A model generated the notes under the pieces. It ran no database searches. It had not been told where the DNA came from and was given only the letters and a program-made list of their open reading frames with translations. From the NCBI GenBank assembly GCA_009363875.1, contig CM018692.1, positions 96,053,062 through 96,117,061 of the forward strand: 64,000 nucleotides of DNA, read 5' to 3'. Source of the DNA: Mikania micrantha (lineage: Eukaryota > Streptophyta > Magnoliopsida > Asterales > Asteraceae). Every line of letters starts with the position of its first letter. The first letter of the stretch is position 1. This document shows, one piece after another, positions 11,881-23,700 of the stretch. The position numbers and the translations under genes are program-made.

Positions 11881-12887
11881 AACCGTTCAAACTTAGACAC
11901 ATCTTATTAGGACTTCCATAGTATGCCATCGATCCTAGGATGCCAAACTTGAACTTTAAGACAAAACTAAGAATTATATTGCCTTTAGGTTAAGGTGTGC
12001 AATCACAACTTCACAATTCCTAGGCAACAGGCTATTGGACAAGCTAGGACATCATGTGAGTAAATCTATACTCCCTTTTTTACATTTTGTACTTTGGGGA
12101 TGTTACATATGCTAGTATTCAAAAACAAAGTTATTCTAGAGTCAAATTCTATAGATGCAATGTTATTAGTTTATTTGGTTTGAATTTGAGCTATGTGATA
12201 CTACTTGCTTTGTGATGCTATGTTATTCTATGGTATTCAATACCGAGTAGCCTATGATGTGTTAGATACCACCTTCGCTTTGACTTAGGTCAAACGTGTT
12301 AAAAGGACGAAAAGTACAACTATGGTCAAACTTGTGAAGATACTTAGCTTTGTGCTTTGTACTGAAACAAGTTTGTAGACGATATAAACTATTGCAGAGT
12401 TGTAGATATACTATGCTTTTTAGCAAAGTATTGATATGAGTTTGGAGACGAGATATTCTATAAACTTAATTGCAAACTAGTAGGATATGCATGTTAGAGT
12501 TTAAACATAGAAGTCTAATTGAATTGCATCAGTTTTCTATGTATACTATATAAGTTGTATGGGTTACTCACCAACTATGCAAATAATTGACAAAATATTA
12601 TTTTGAATATGTAACAGGTTAAGTGGATGCTTTGGCGAAGACATAGGATAGGTTTCATGTTAGTAAATCTAGTTTAAGTTTAAACAATGTTAGACTTATT
12701 CAAGTTATGTAATTTGGAATTTGAAACTATGTAATGGATGTTTGTTCAATTTAATGCAAATTAAGTCTTGGTTGTTAAATCTTTAATATTGAAGATTTAA
12801 CTATTGAAACTTACAACATAGCACCATGAGCTTTTGATCATTCGACATCGCGCCCTGACGTGTTCCGCCATCGGTCGGGGTTTGACA
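11881..12887 (+). mobile_element. 5'-truncated LTR, same family as the LTR at 18347
   Basis: Its plus-sense 3' end is GGTCGGGGTTTGACA at 12887. The reverse complement aligns by eye with the LTR starting at 18347: shared stretches include GACGTGTTCCGCC, the CTATGTCTTC region and ATTTTGTACTTTGGGG near 12090. The match fades left of about 11880, and the expected duplication of the right flank (GATGA) is not found there. I read it as a truncated solo LTR of a Gypsy-type element. Confidence 0.65.
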
Positions 12888-12902
12888 GATGAAAGTAATA
12901 AA

Positions 12903-13244
12903 AACTCACTTTTTTGTACTAACTCAAATAACTCCGCTAAGATGAAGTTAAATCTTGGATTTTTTTAATATCATTATAACATACTTACTATACTTTCTTA
13001 TTTTATGAGTTTGTGTAAATTTGTCACCGTTTAAGAGGTTTCATTGTTGTAAGTTTTCAGCATAAAACAGTTATAAAACTGTAAGTCAAAAACTTACAAC
13101 GATGTTACCTATTAAATGGTGATGAATTTACACAAAATCATAAAAGAAGAAAGTGTTCTAAATGCGATATAGTGCTGTTAAAAAAAGTCAAGATTTAACT
13201 TTATCTTGGTGAAACTATTTGGGTTATTGTAATAAAAGTGAGTT
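12903..13244. mobile_element. Long hairpin (foldback/MITE-like) element, 342 bp
   Basis: Almost the whole stretch is one imperfect inverted repeat. The left arm (12903 to about 13068) pairs with the right arm (about 13072-13244), starting AACTCACTTTT on the left and ending AAAAGTGAGTT on the right. The turn lies at ACAGTTATAAAACTGT. Examples of pairing inside are GATGAAGTTAAATCTTG with the complement of CAAGATTTAACTTTATC, and TTTGTGTAAATT with AATTTACACAAA. I could not identify a convincing target duplication, so the transposon superfamily is open. Confidence 0.75.
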
Positions 13245-13281
13245 ATATTTTTTTCCCAATCATACACGCACACGTGCACAC

Positions 13282-13286
<5 letters not shown>

Positions 13287-13323
<37 letters not shown>
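13287..13323. repeat. (TA)n microsatellite
   Basis: About 18 uninterrupted TA units follow a short CA-rich run (ACACGCACACGTGCACACAC). Confidence 0.95.
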
Positions 13324-13327
<4 letters not shown>

Positions 13328-13724
13328 CAGCTATGATTTAAAGTGTTCTAAGATTCACTTTGAGTTGTATAAATTCACTAAGATTTTTTCACGTCTGGTG
13401 TAAATTCAACGATGTTGTGTGAATCTCTAGAAACACGAAGGCTCCTCTCGTCGTGACGTCTCTACATTTTTAGACTCGGTTAACAGAAATAAATTTGATT
13501 TTAAAATTTATTTTTACATGCGGTTTATACGAATTTTTATTATAGATATAGTTTTGATTTTTGATGTTAGATGTTTTTTAGCTTTTTAGTTTTAGACGCG
13601 GTTAATTAAAAGAGAATTAAGCTTTAGGCGCGGTTTATACGAATTTTTAATTTTAGACACTTTCATTTTTTAATTTTTGTTTCTAGATTGGTTTTGTTTT
13701 TAGACACAGTTATTATGGGCCTGT
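13324..13724. other. Spacer with diverged ~100-bp repeats
   Basis: The phrase GCGGTTTATACGAATTTTTA occurs twice, near 13520 and 13629, and TTTTTAGAC-GCGGTTAA variants occur near 13468 and 13587. These indicate a diverged tandem duplication of about 100 bp. No gene is visible. The right edge meets the Tekay pol remnant. Confidence 0.5.
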
Positions 13725-14453
13725 GTTATTATTTTGGGGGTAGTTGGGATGATTACTTACCCTTGGCAAAGTTCTCGTATAATAATAGTTATCATTTCAT
13801 CATTAGAAATCCTCCTTATGAGATGGTTTATGGGAGGAAATGTCGAACTCCTGTTTGTTGGGGAGAAGTGGGGCAACATAAACTCACTCATAAAAATGTA
13901 GTTAAAGCTACCAATGAACGAATAGATCAAATTCGTTCCCATCTAAAGGCAGCTCAAGATTGTTAGAAATCATTCGCTGATAAGCGTAGAAGGCCCATTG
14001 AATTCCAGGTGGGAGATTTTATGTTGTTAAAAGTGTCGCCTTGAAAAGGTGTTGTATGTTTTCATAAGCGAGGAAAGTTAAGTCCACGTTTTGTTAGGCC
14101 ATGTAAAATCATAGCTCGTATTGGTGAAGTTGTCTACTGTCTAGAGTTACCTGAGGAATTAAGTGAAATTAATAAACATTCCGCGTTTCATATTTGCGAA
14201 AGTGTTTAGCGGATGAATTGGCTTATGTACCATTAGAAGACCTAGAAGTTAATGACGTGTTAAATTATGTGGAAAGGCGTAATACTTGACTGAAAAGTCA
14301 AAGAAGTCAGAAATAAATACAATGAACCAGGTGAAGGTTTAGTGGAGAAATAGAAAAGGTACTAACACCACGTGGGATTCAGAAGATGAAATGAGAAAGT
14401 ATTATCCTTTCCTTTTTTATGTTTAATTGGTTTTGGGGACGAAACCATTGTTA
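13725..14453 (+). pseudogene. Tekay-type Gypsy integrase C-terminal remnant
   Basis: The plus strand encodes the end of a chromovirus integrase: FGGSWDDYLPLAKFSYNNSY, then YGRKCRTPVCWGEVG, then KSFADKRRRPIEFQVGD after a TAG. Next come RGKLSPRF and LELPEELSEI, and decayed chromodomain-region text up to about 14425. It parallels residues of the intact-looking integrases at 47466 and 53131. The catalytic D,D region is missing, so the fragment is 5'-truncated near 13725. At least three stops (after AAQDC, after LLKVSP and past 14200) plus frameshifts make it dead. Confidence 0.9.
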
Positions 14454-14465
14454 GGAGGTGAGATT
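14454..14465 (+). other. Polypurine tract of the plus-strand Tekay remnant
   Basis: GGAGGTGAGATT lies immediately before TGTAAC, the start of an LTR, which is the normal primer for plus-strand DNA synthesis in Gypsy elements. Confidence 0.75.
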
Positions 14466-14997
14466 TGTAACAATCGGTTTTAACGATCAAATGTGTTTGT
14501 AATAAAATTATATAAACGGTTATGTGCTTTTAAATTATGTCACGTTTATAATTTGGGATGTCAATGTTAATGTGAGGCCCCGATTCCGACCGACCTCACA
14601 GAGGTTGGTTTTCATCATAACACATAGCTCTTAAACTCAAAACTTTCATAAATATGCAGCGGAAATTAAAACACGGTCAATTAAAGAATAAATTGTATCA
14701 AAACAAATATGACTGCCAACACCATCGGATGTTTCATCTTGATACCCGAGCTCCATGCATTCTCGTACCTTAGATTTAACCTGACATACATGCTAAATCA
14801 AGTCAGCTTACGCTGGTGAGTTCTAGTTTTACAAATCATCGTAATCCTTTTAGTAAGTAAAACATCATTTTCATGAAAACATCATTGCACACACATAACC
14901 ATAGCACATAATCATTTACATCATCATAACCACCGTCATAACCGTCGTTATCATTGTAACCACCGTCTTTAACGGTGGGGTTATGCCGACACAAGGC

Positions 14998-15335
14998 TCC
15001 ATGTTTATAGTCCGATCGACTCTTACCGTGTTTATAGCCCGATCGGCTCCATGTTTATAGCCCGATCAGCTCAGTGTTTATAGCCCGATCGGCTCCGTGT
15101 TTATAGCCCGATCGGCTCTTACCATGTTTATACCCCGATCGGCTCCATGTTTATAGTCCGGTCGACTCTCATGTTTATAGTCCAGTCGACTCTGTATTTA
15201 TAGCCCGCTCGGCTCTTACCATGTTTATAGCCCGATCGACTCCATGTTTATAGTTCGATCGACTCTCATGTTTATAGTCTGATCGACTCTCATGTTTATA
15301 GTCCGATCGACTCTGTGTTTATAGCCCGATCGGCT
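14998..15335. repeat. ~24-bp minisatellite, about 14 units, in solo LTR
   Basis: Units follow TGTTTATAGCCCGATCGGCTC with variants (GTCCGATCGACTC and others) and occasional TTACC spacers. The core CCGATCGG is itself a palindrome. In the related LTRs at 45269 and 63182 the same place holds a different repeat unit. Confidence 0.9.
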
Positions 15336-16746
15336 GTTCATACCCTGATATGATCAGGTCATCATTCATACTTACCCAGTACAAGTACCGGTACATCACT
15401 CATACATATCATATAACCCGTATAGGGACATCATTCCTTCATCATACATGATATACTCGCACCACATTGTCAATTGTCATAATCATCATGCATTTCATCA
15501 TAACATCAGTCATCGTAATCATCATGGCATCATAACGTGTCATGCTAGCATCATTTCATCATATCATATCATGCATCCTAGCATCATATACATGTCATAC
15601 TAGCATCATCATCGTCATATCCTAACATCATGGCATCATGTTTATATATCATGCTAGCCTCATAACATCATACTTCCATCCTAGCATCCTAGGATCTTAT
15701 CATAACATCCTATAACTATCAACATAGTTATCATCATAATGCATGTTATCATACAATCATCATCATATCATATCATTATACTATTCATCATCATAAATCA
15801 TTTATCATGCATTCATCATACTTAGCATATTCTCATGCATATTCATCATTCATATCACATCCTCATGTATACATAATCATGGCATATCATCATTTGTTCA
15901 TCATCATCATAAACACATAACATCATAGACAGAACAATAAGCATGTATGCCAGCCTAAAACATTAAACATGAAATAGGGCGTCTAGAACTCACCTGATAG
16001 CAAACTCTCGTTTTCCTTAGCTGAACTCCTTAGCTAGGCCTTAAGAACCTACACAGCACATCGTATCATTACATACTATTCTTAGACTTAGAATTTATTC
16101 TAAGTCAGCTACTAGTTCCCCTTATAGTTTCAAGTTCTCGAATACTTAGCAAAATATTCGAAACACTTGAAGTTCCATAGGTGGTACACGAAATACCATA
16201 TAAGTTCCCGAAGGACCTGAGTACTCGAAACCATGGACTACACGAAATCCATGTTCTCGAAATATCCTTTGTACTCGAAATAACCTTTGTACTCGAACTA
16301 TCCCTTGTACTCGAAATTTGTACTCGAACATGTATTTACTTTCTAAGTATGGCTTCGAGTACCCCTTCGTGGATAATTTCTTGTACTCATCACTTCGTCA
16401 TAAAACATCTCCGAAGTTCATCTAAGACTTTGGGGAGCTAGTTCTAGGTTCCTTATGGCATTACAAACACACTGGAACCGAAAAATCTCGAACTTTATGC
16501 ATAAAGGTGCGAGCTTTATGCATGAGTTCACTTCTGTATAACAATTCTAACTTTTGTATAAAAATCTTAACTTTTACTCATAAATCACTTACTTGTAGTT
16601 AGATGATCCCACTTATAGCTTCCCATGCGTTCCTTCTTCCGTTTGGTCGATCAAAGGCTCGATTCTTGAAGTTCTCGAAATCTACTTCGTGTTTTTGAGA
16701 GAGAGCATGCTTACAGCCAAAGGTTAGCATGTTTCCCAAGGCACTC

Positions 16747-16840
16747 ATATATATAGGCAGTGTACTCGTACTCGAATTCGGGAGATTTCGGCTACTAAGT
16801 TTTCGACAACTAGTGTACTCGAATTGGATTTCGAGTACAC
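16747..16840 (-). promoter_or_regulatory. Putative TATA box and CTCGAA inverted repeats
   Basis: On the minus strand CTATATATATG (about 16747-16756) is a plausible TATA box. Upstream of it in LTR sense lies a perfect inverted repeat at 16813-16840 with 11-bp arms GTGTACTCGAA and TTCGAGTACAC around a 6-bp spacer. Many further TACTCGAA words occur at 16140-16330. Confidence 0.6.
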
Positions 16841-16989
16841 GATCCCGAGACCTTAACTTGGTTATTTTACGTCCATTTTCCAACAACTATATTATCTGTT
16901 ACACATATGTAAATTCAAATAACTTGTATTAGAAATATTTGGGGTGTTATAGTTAACTAGTAACTAACTAAATTAGGTTGATTAAGTAA

Positions 16990-17578
16990 GTTAATATTGA
17001 TACATCATTTGTCCCTAGTTCATTGTAATTGTCTTCTGTGATTGTACAAAGCATTTATTATCAACGAAATCAAGTATTATCTATTGATTAATTGTGTTTG
17101 ACATGTTTAATATTGATTTTGCTTAACAAACTGACCATTCATGCGAATGAACCTAGAAATGAGTTCATTCGTTCAAATGAACGCCTAGCGAATGATTTGC
17201 TCTAACGAATGAGTCATTAGTATGACTCATTCATATGGCACACTTATTCTCCTGTTTTCATTCGTGCAGAATAGTCATTAGCATGACTTATTCATACGAA
17301 TGACATCAGAGTATATAAACCCAACAAACATAATGTTTACGGACCTCTGCTCATTCCCAGCATATCTACCTAGGTTTCAGCGCCCCCTCTGCCTCCAACT
17401 TCGAATTTCAGCTCGTGGTCGATCGTATCTACACAAAACGTTGATTCCATACCTTCGATTGATCACGTGGTGCGTTGGTTTCGATTGGAAAACCCTCTGA
17501 ATAGGATTCCGCACTGTTCGAGGGCCTGCCGAGCAGAATTCGTGTGGAACCGTCGTGATTCCAAGGTCCTACAGTTAA
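16990..17578 (+). mobile_element. Copia-type solo LTR (16995-17573) with TSD GTTAA
   Basis: The 579-bp LTR aligns with the Copia-like LTR at 40441-41098: the start TATTGATACATCATTTGTCCC matches position by position with that LTR's start, and both end GGTCCTACA. Here the first bases have mutated from TG to TA. GTTAA flanks both sides (16990-16994 and 17574-17578). A TATA box (TATATAAA, 17312-17319) follows a cluster of ATTCG/CGAAT words, including an inverted repeat CGTTCA-AA-TGAACG at 17170-17183. Confidence 0.85.
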
Positions 17579-18612
17579 CTAGATTAAAAGCTTGAGAGGC
17601 TAAAGTTGCCAAATAGGCAAAGTAGTTATAAAAGAAGTATAAAATCTTTGACTTAAGTCAAAGTCTAGAGAATTCTTCAAGACCTAGTATACATACTTGT
17701 TGATTCACGTTCGGATTTCTAAATTAAGAAGCTTAATCCTACTCTTTGTTGATTGCTAAAATCGAGTAAGTGAAATTAGTTTATTTCTTGATGTTGGTGT
17801 GAAGTTCACGCAATGAACAAAGTTGGGTTCTTACTCAAAAACTTAAATTGATTGATTATATATATTAAAAAGCATAAAATTATGCTTATGGTGTGATTAG
17901 ATAACCAAATCAATAATTGATATGAATCATGTATTGAAATCCAGGCCATGAGACATGGATAACATACTAGGTTATTTAAAATCCATACAAAATTGTTGAA
18001 AACTAGTAAGTGTTGAGTATATGGTTTATTTGAATGAAATTGTGCATAACTTGACTAAACCTTCGTAAAATTCATATGATTTGATGAATTGAGAATCATA
18101 GGTGGAATTGGTTAATGTTTAAACATTACAGAGGATTAGTCAAGTAACTTATGCACGTAAGGTGTTCGATGAAATACCAAATTGAAAATTTTATGATAAT
18201 AATGATCATAGATTGTATAATTGATAGTTTGACTTTCAATTAACATATATTGTTGAAAACTGGTTTAAACGGGTCAAATTGGTTTGTGTCAATGTGAATA
18301 TGCATTATATGTATTGAAACCAGTTGTATATGTGCCTTGCGACTAGTGTCACACCCCGACCGACTGCGGAATATGTCAGGGCACGATGTCGACTGTTCAT
18401 TAGCTCATAGTGCTATTATACCATTTCGATATTTAAAGCATCATTATTAACAATTCAATCAGTACATCAATTACAACATTTAAATCAAATATTTACAACA
18501 TCCTCAAATTTAAATTACATTTGAAATACTAATACATTGTTTAACATTTATTAGGTCTACTAATGCTTACCCTATGTCTTCACCAAGTCTTCACCTTAAC
18601 ATGGTACATATA

Positions 18613-19590
18613 TAAAATAAAGAGTAAATTACTGATTATGTCCTTGAAAAATATAGCAATTTGCTGGTTTCGTCCTTTGAATTCGAAAATTACTAGGGGT
18701 GTCCTTATGTTAAAAATTTTGCACGGGTTACGTCTTTTGTCACTAACCCCGTTAACTTATTCCGTTAAAACCCCCATGTGCCAGTCACATGAGGGGTAAA
18801 ATGGTCATTTCATCCCCTTCTTCTTCCATATTCACGCATGTCACCCTCTCGCCGGAATCCGGCGAACCTCAACCTCCGACGACACGATTCCAACACGAAA
18901 CCGACCCAAATCGGACCCCAATCGACCGGGTTTTTGTTGCTTCATGACCCAAACACGATTCTAAAAGTTTTAAACTCATAAACATGCCATAAAAACAACG
19001 TTTTTCAGGCCACCCCCTCGCCAGAATCCGGCGAACCTCAACCTCCGGAGACACGATTCCACCACGAAACCGACACAAATCGGACCCCAATCGAGCGGGT
19101 TTTTGTTTCTTCATGACCCAAACATGATTCTAAACGTTTTAAACTCATAAACATGCCATAAAAACAATGTTTTTCAGCCACCCCTCGCCGGAATCCGACG
19201 AACCTCCGGCGACACGATTCCAACACGAAACCGACCAAAATCGGACCCCAATCAACCGGGTTTTCATTGCTTCATGACCCAAACATGATTCTAAACGTTT
19301 TAAACTCATAAACATGCCATAAAAACAACATGAATTTGGGATCTGAAATTAATCAGATTTGAAAACCCTAGGTAGGGAAGAAGAAGATGGGGATTTGACC
19401 ATTTTACCCCTCATGTGACTGGCACATGGGGGTTTTAACGGAATAAGTTAACGGGGTTAGTGACAAAGGACAAAACCAGTGCAAAATTTTCAAAATAAGG
19501 ACACCCCTAGTAATTTTTGAAGTCAAAGGACGAAACCAGCAAATTGCTATATTATTCAAGGACATAATCAGTAATTTACTCTAAAATAAA
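18613..19590. mobile_element. Non-autonomous MULE (18622-19581) with 9-bp TSD
   Basis: Terminal inverted repeats of about 190 bp start GAGTAAATTACTGATTATGT at 18622 and end with its near-complement at 19581. They are flanked by a perfect 9-bp duplication TAAAATAAA (18613-18621 and 19582-19590). A 9-bp duplication and long TIRs are the signature of Mutator-like elements. There is no transposase. The interior is a threefold tandem repeat, so it depends on an enzyme supplied elsewhere. Confidence 0.9.
18842..19330. repeat. 168-bp tandem repeat, three copies, inside the MULE
   Basis: Copies start at about 18842, 19011 and 19179, each beginning CACCC-CTCGCCGGAATCC and running through CCGAC-AAATCGGACCCCAATC to ATAAACATGCCATAAAAACA. 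The third copy is shortened near its start. The minus-strand ORFs of 66 and 81 codons here are this repeat read through. Confidence 0.9.
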
Positions 19591-19621
19591 TTGGGTCGAC
19601 TATAGTAGGTGAGTTACCATA

Positions 19622-19626
<5 letters not shown>

Positions 19627-19664
<38 letters not shown>
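19627..19664. repeat. (TA)n microsatellite
   Basis: About 19 TA units lie within the LTR that begins at 18347. Confidence 0.95.
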
Positions 19665-19668
<4 letters not shown>

Positions 19669-20630
19669 TAGGTTTGAAAACTTAAATGAAAACAAAGTCC
19701 AAATCGATAAGACCTAAAGCTAGTATAACTACAAGTCAAGTTAGATTCTTTGGCTCTTTCACCTTTACAAACTTAATGACATAAGTCATTAATGAAAGGC
19801 TACTAGTTACAACAATTAAATATCGACTCTTTCACCTTTTCTTTGCACAATAACCTAAGTCATTGTGCAATGGCAACTAGTACATTGATTATCAGCGCTT
19901 TCACCTTTGCAATATAATTATAACCTAAGTTATATTGCAAGGGCTACTAGATATTAGATATACATGGCATAACAAAAATAGGCATAACATATAAACAAGT
20001 AGGCGTACTATAACACATAAGTCAAACAACTTAGACAAATAGTTTGCATCTATTAAATTTTGACTCTAGAATAACTTGATTGAATATAGAAATATGTAAC
20101 ATCCCAAAAGTACAAAATGTAAAAGAGGGAGTATGAGTGAAACTCACCTGATTGAATGCTTGGTTAGCCTAAGTTCTTCAATAGACTGTAGGAATAATGA
20201 AATGAGCACACTTCAACCCTATGTTTATAGGAACAAGCATAGTAAACTAAGTAATCCTAAAGTTCAAATGTAATGTCATAATGTCTATAGCATTCTATGG
20301 TATTGCTGAAAGACATTCCTTGCTTTATAAAGTGATTGTTTAAATTGAATAAGTAATTTCAGAATAAACATTTTTACAAATTTAGAATAATACTTATGCT
20401 AGAATATTGAATATTTTATTTATTTACTATAATTGTCTTTGTTCTAGAATCTAAAATAACCTTGTTTGTGTATCACATAACAGTTATTTATATTTTATTT
20501 TTATAAAATATGTTTTAAGAATTTGTAGAATTTTATTTAGAATAATTGTATAAGTTTTTTCTATATTATTGGTTTATAAAACGTAGGTTGTTTTATATAC
20601 TTGATATTCCGAAACTTATAATTTTAGTTA

Positions 20631-23492
20631 AATAGTGTGACACCCCGTAAAATCTAGATCAGCTTTATCTTTAATTAAATGTTGATTTAATTGATATTTG
20701 TATTCGTGGCACTAGAATTAGTTAATTTAGTGTGACACGTGGCATGACGGTACGAACACCGATGCAAACACGATAATTCGATGAATTATTGCAACACGCA
20801 CACACGTGTCTAAGAAAACACGAACGTTGGTGAATGTTTAGCACATCGTGTAACCAAACACTCGAAACCTCACGAAACGCTCAAATATTGAACTTGGAAG
20901 TTCAAACAAGGTCAAACGACAGTTCGTAAGCATGAAAACGACGACGAACGGATCAAACTATTGAAAATGGGCATATTGGGTTCTTCAGGGACCCATCGCG
21001 GTACGCGATGGCCCACAAAGATTTCCATGGCGGTACACGATTTGAATCCCGAAAGCCATCGCGGTACGCTGAGAGGATCTTGGACCCTCTCGGCGGTACG
21101 CGACGACATCCAGACGCCAAATCTTTATAAAACCAAGACGTAATCATTTTCTAGCACCCTATTTCCTTATCTCGAACCCCAGACCACTCAAGATCGTCTT
21201 CTTCACCAGGAAACCTCCTGGAAACCATTAGAGACCACTTGGGAGCTAAGAACTTGGAGGTTGAAGCTTGGAGTCCACATAGAAGCTTGAGCACCACCAC
21301 TTTCTTCTTGTTCTTGACCCAACCAACGAACCAGGAGACCAAAGAGCTGCTTGAGCATCATCTCAGTGATTCAAGGAGCATTAGAAGGTAGTCACACGCT
21401 CCTTGTAGCTTAGTAACACTATTACACACACATGCATGTGTTGGATCACAGATGCAAGCACTAAGGCACCACATGCACGAATTTCTTGTGATTTGAATCT
21501 GTGTTTGCTATTAAATCTACTGTATTAGATTATCCATGATGATATTTTAATGCTTCATGATGATGTATATGCTTGTGAAAAGTATATGATTTGGTCATAA
21601 ACAAGTAAAAACCCCACATGCATGTATGATCCATGGCTTGTGGGATGATTTTGAATGTTCAAATGTGTTACTTGATGATATTAGAAGTATGATACATGAT
21701 TTGTTAATTCTAAAATGGTTAAAAATGTGATTTTTGATGAACTTTCTAATTATAGTAACTTTTTAGTTGCAAAATGGTGAAATGGATGATATTGATAACA
21801 TGAATGCATATGGATTTGCTAGAAGGATGATATTAGAATGATATTAAGGTTTGGAACTTGATTTGATGATTTATTGTGGTCATTTTTAGCATAGTTACTA
21901 TATATAGTAACTTTTATAAACCGGATATTGATAGATGATGATTAACATGTGTAAATGATGTTAAATGGTATAACATGATGTTATGTGATATAAAAATGGA
22001 TTAGAAATGCTTAGGATGATCATTTGGTTAATTTATGTCCTAGTTACTATTTTTGGTAACTTTATGTTACAAATTACCGATTTAGAAACACTATGTACGT
22101 TTTGAGCATGCTAAGTGATTTAATATGCGTTAAAATAATGATTGCATGCTAAGTTAGATGGTTTCCGATATCGCACATGCTAGCGTTAGAAACTTTCCTT
22201 TTTAGGAAACTTTTGTATGCAAATGTGACTTATATGATTTCGTATGACAACATGCTAAGTGATAACATGATCACGTAGGACTTAACAAGCATGCTAGAAC
22301 CTTAAAATTGATATGTGTTGTCCATAGACGCGACTTGCGCGTTTTGCACACGACGAGCACTAACACGAATGTTACACGATTCACAACCGAAACACGGTTC
22401 ACCAACGGATCGTTGACTTAACACGGTCAAACATGGTCAAACACAGTCAAACACGGTCAATGTGGACCAACATGAGCAAACACGGTCAATGTGGACAGAC
22501 ACGGACAAACATGAACAACCGAGGGTTGTTGAACACAAACATGAGCACTAGCACGAACACGAAACATGGTTACTTACACAAACTCACCTATGGTATACGA
22601 TATAGGTAGCCGGTGACCGACTACTCAACGACACAGGAGCTTACGCTTGCATTATCACATTTTCACTAAGGTGAGTTTGCGGCCCCTCTTTACTCTTTTA
22701 CAAGCTTTTCAAATAGGGGGAGAATACTTGTTAAATCGAGTCAAACATTACTACTATACAAACATTTTATGTGTATGCTGGTTTATTAGACAAACATTAA
22801 GAGTTGTAATCATAACAAGCTCTCACAAAGTCTTACCGTTAATGTACAAACAACGAGGTGAGTTTGAATGGATCCGTTTGGGTGTGACGAACCCCGCGTG
22901 GCACAATATTGACCGGAGGTCATAACACGCTAAATCTCGACATATCTTGGTATGTTATTACGAGACATAGCGGAGGAAAGGACTAACAAGTCTAGTTCGG
23001 TAGTGACGCACTGACACTTGTAGCCTAGGGCTCGGGACTAACATATGATAAACAGCATGACACATGTTTTCTTACTATATATATGTATATCAAAACCTGT
23101 GAACTCACCAACCATTGTGTTGACATTTTTTCTTAAACTTGTATTTTCAGGTAATTAGCCTCATATGGAACATGATGCACATTTAAGGAACGAGCATTAG
23201 GATCCTCATGCATTTCTGTTGTGTCTTTTGAAAACAATTTAAATTATTGTTACATGTTAAACATTGGTGTAATGTCTGACAATTATTTTCCGATGCATGT
23301 TATAATTTTATTATCTTTCTACTGCAATACTATATAATTTCCGCTGCAAACTATTTTGTTACTTTCATGTCAAATTGTGTATTTGAAAAACGCATATGGA
23401 GTTGTTCTATATGACCATGAGCTGTGATTCTGGCCACGTCACACCCACGTGGGCTACCACCACAAGTGGGAATTTGGGGTTGTGACAAATAG
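20631..23492 (+). mobile_element. Solo Tekay LTR (20636-23487) with TSD AATAG
   Basis: The LTR is 2852 bp in plus sense, from TGTGACACCCC at 20636 to GGGGTTGTGACA at 23487. It is the same family as the two LTRs of the element at 50341-61190: the shared end includes CCACGTGGGTGTGACGTGG and CATGAGCTGTGAT, in inverse orientation. Perfect AATAG duplications occupy 20631-20635 and 23488-23492. It contains a GTACGC palindrome cluster with a TATA box (20993-21130), TATAGTAAC palindromes (21740-22060) and a run of ACGGTCAA words (22425-22500). Confidence 0.92.
20993..21130 (+). promoter_or_regulatory. GTACGC inverted-repeat cluster and TATA box of solo LTR
   Basis: A perfect inverted repeat at 20993-21011 has 8-bp arms CCATCGCG and CGCGATGG around GTA. 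Three further copies of GCGGTACRC follow by 21106. CTTTATAAAACC, a good TATA box, begins at about 21121. The order, repeats then TATA, is the same as in the Athila LTR at 6267-6441. Confidence 0.65.
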
Positions 23493-23551
23493 ATGGTTTG
23501 TATAAAAATGTTTTACATTTAAAATACACAGGCGCACATGGGCGCCCGCGC

Positions 23552-23567
23552 AGACACACACACACAC

Positions 23568-23644
<77 letters not shown>
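23552..23644. repeat. Compound (CA)n(TA)n microsatellite
   Basis: A short CA run (ACACACACACACA) is followed by about 37 TA units. The YIYIYI-type ORFs on both strands are artefacts of this repeat. Confidence 0.95.
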
Positions 23645-23648
<4 letters not shown>

Positions 23649-23700
23649 CATGTACTTCTAAAAATTCATGATATTCCAAAGTATGTATATAATATAATAT

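Larger units (their letters stand above)
14566..16956 (-). mobile_element. Solo Tekay LTR (14571-16951) with TSD GTTAA
   Basis: The LTR itself is 2381 bp, from TGTGAGGCCCC at 14571 to GGGGTGTTATA at 16951, in minus sense. It belongs to the same family as the LTRs at 45269 and 63182 (shared CACAGAGGTTGGTTTTCATC near the start and GCACTC-TATATA-GGCAG near the other end). Perfect 5-bp duplications GTTAA at 14566-14570 and 16952-16956 show a true insertion followed by LTR-LTR recombination. The region near 15400-15950 is rich in CATCAT words. Confidence 0.9.
14466..18346 (+). mobile_element. 3' LTR of the Tekay remnant, split by later insertions
   Basis: The LTR begins TGTAACAATCGG at 14466 directly after the polypurine tract. 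Its own sequence is 14466-14570, 16957-16994 and 17579-18346. The gaps are a 2.4-kb solo LTR (14571-16951) and a 0.58-kb Copia-type solo LTR (16995-17573), both with GTTAA duplications. The LTR is cut again at 18347 by a third LTR, and I cannot place its true 3' end. No gene lies within it. Confidence 0.7.
18347..23700 (-). mobile_element. LTR beginning TGTCACACCCCGACCG, split by MULE and solo LTR
   Basis: The plus-strand start TGTCACACCCCGACCG (18347) is the LTR's 3' end in minus sense. The body at 18347-18612, 19591-20635 and beyond 23492 aligns with the inverted truncated copy at 11881-12887. A 960-bp MULE and a 2.85-kb solo LTR are inserted. The far end is not resolved; a search for a duplicate of the left flank (ACTAG) past 23493 was unsuccessful, so 23700 is only a working limit. 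Confidence 0.55.

Noticed and set aside
14998..15335. CRISPR-like regular repeats
   Set aside because: Units are directly adjacent and diverging, with no unique spacers, and they lie inside a plant solo LTR.
16181..16441. 86-codon ORF rich in Leu/Glu/Val repeats
   Set aside because: It is produced by repeated TACTCGAA words in the solo LTR.
18869..19238. Two overlapping minus-strand ORFs with related protein sequence
   Set aside because: They are the 168-bp tandem repeat of the MULE read twice; no start context or domain.
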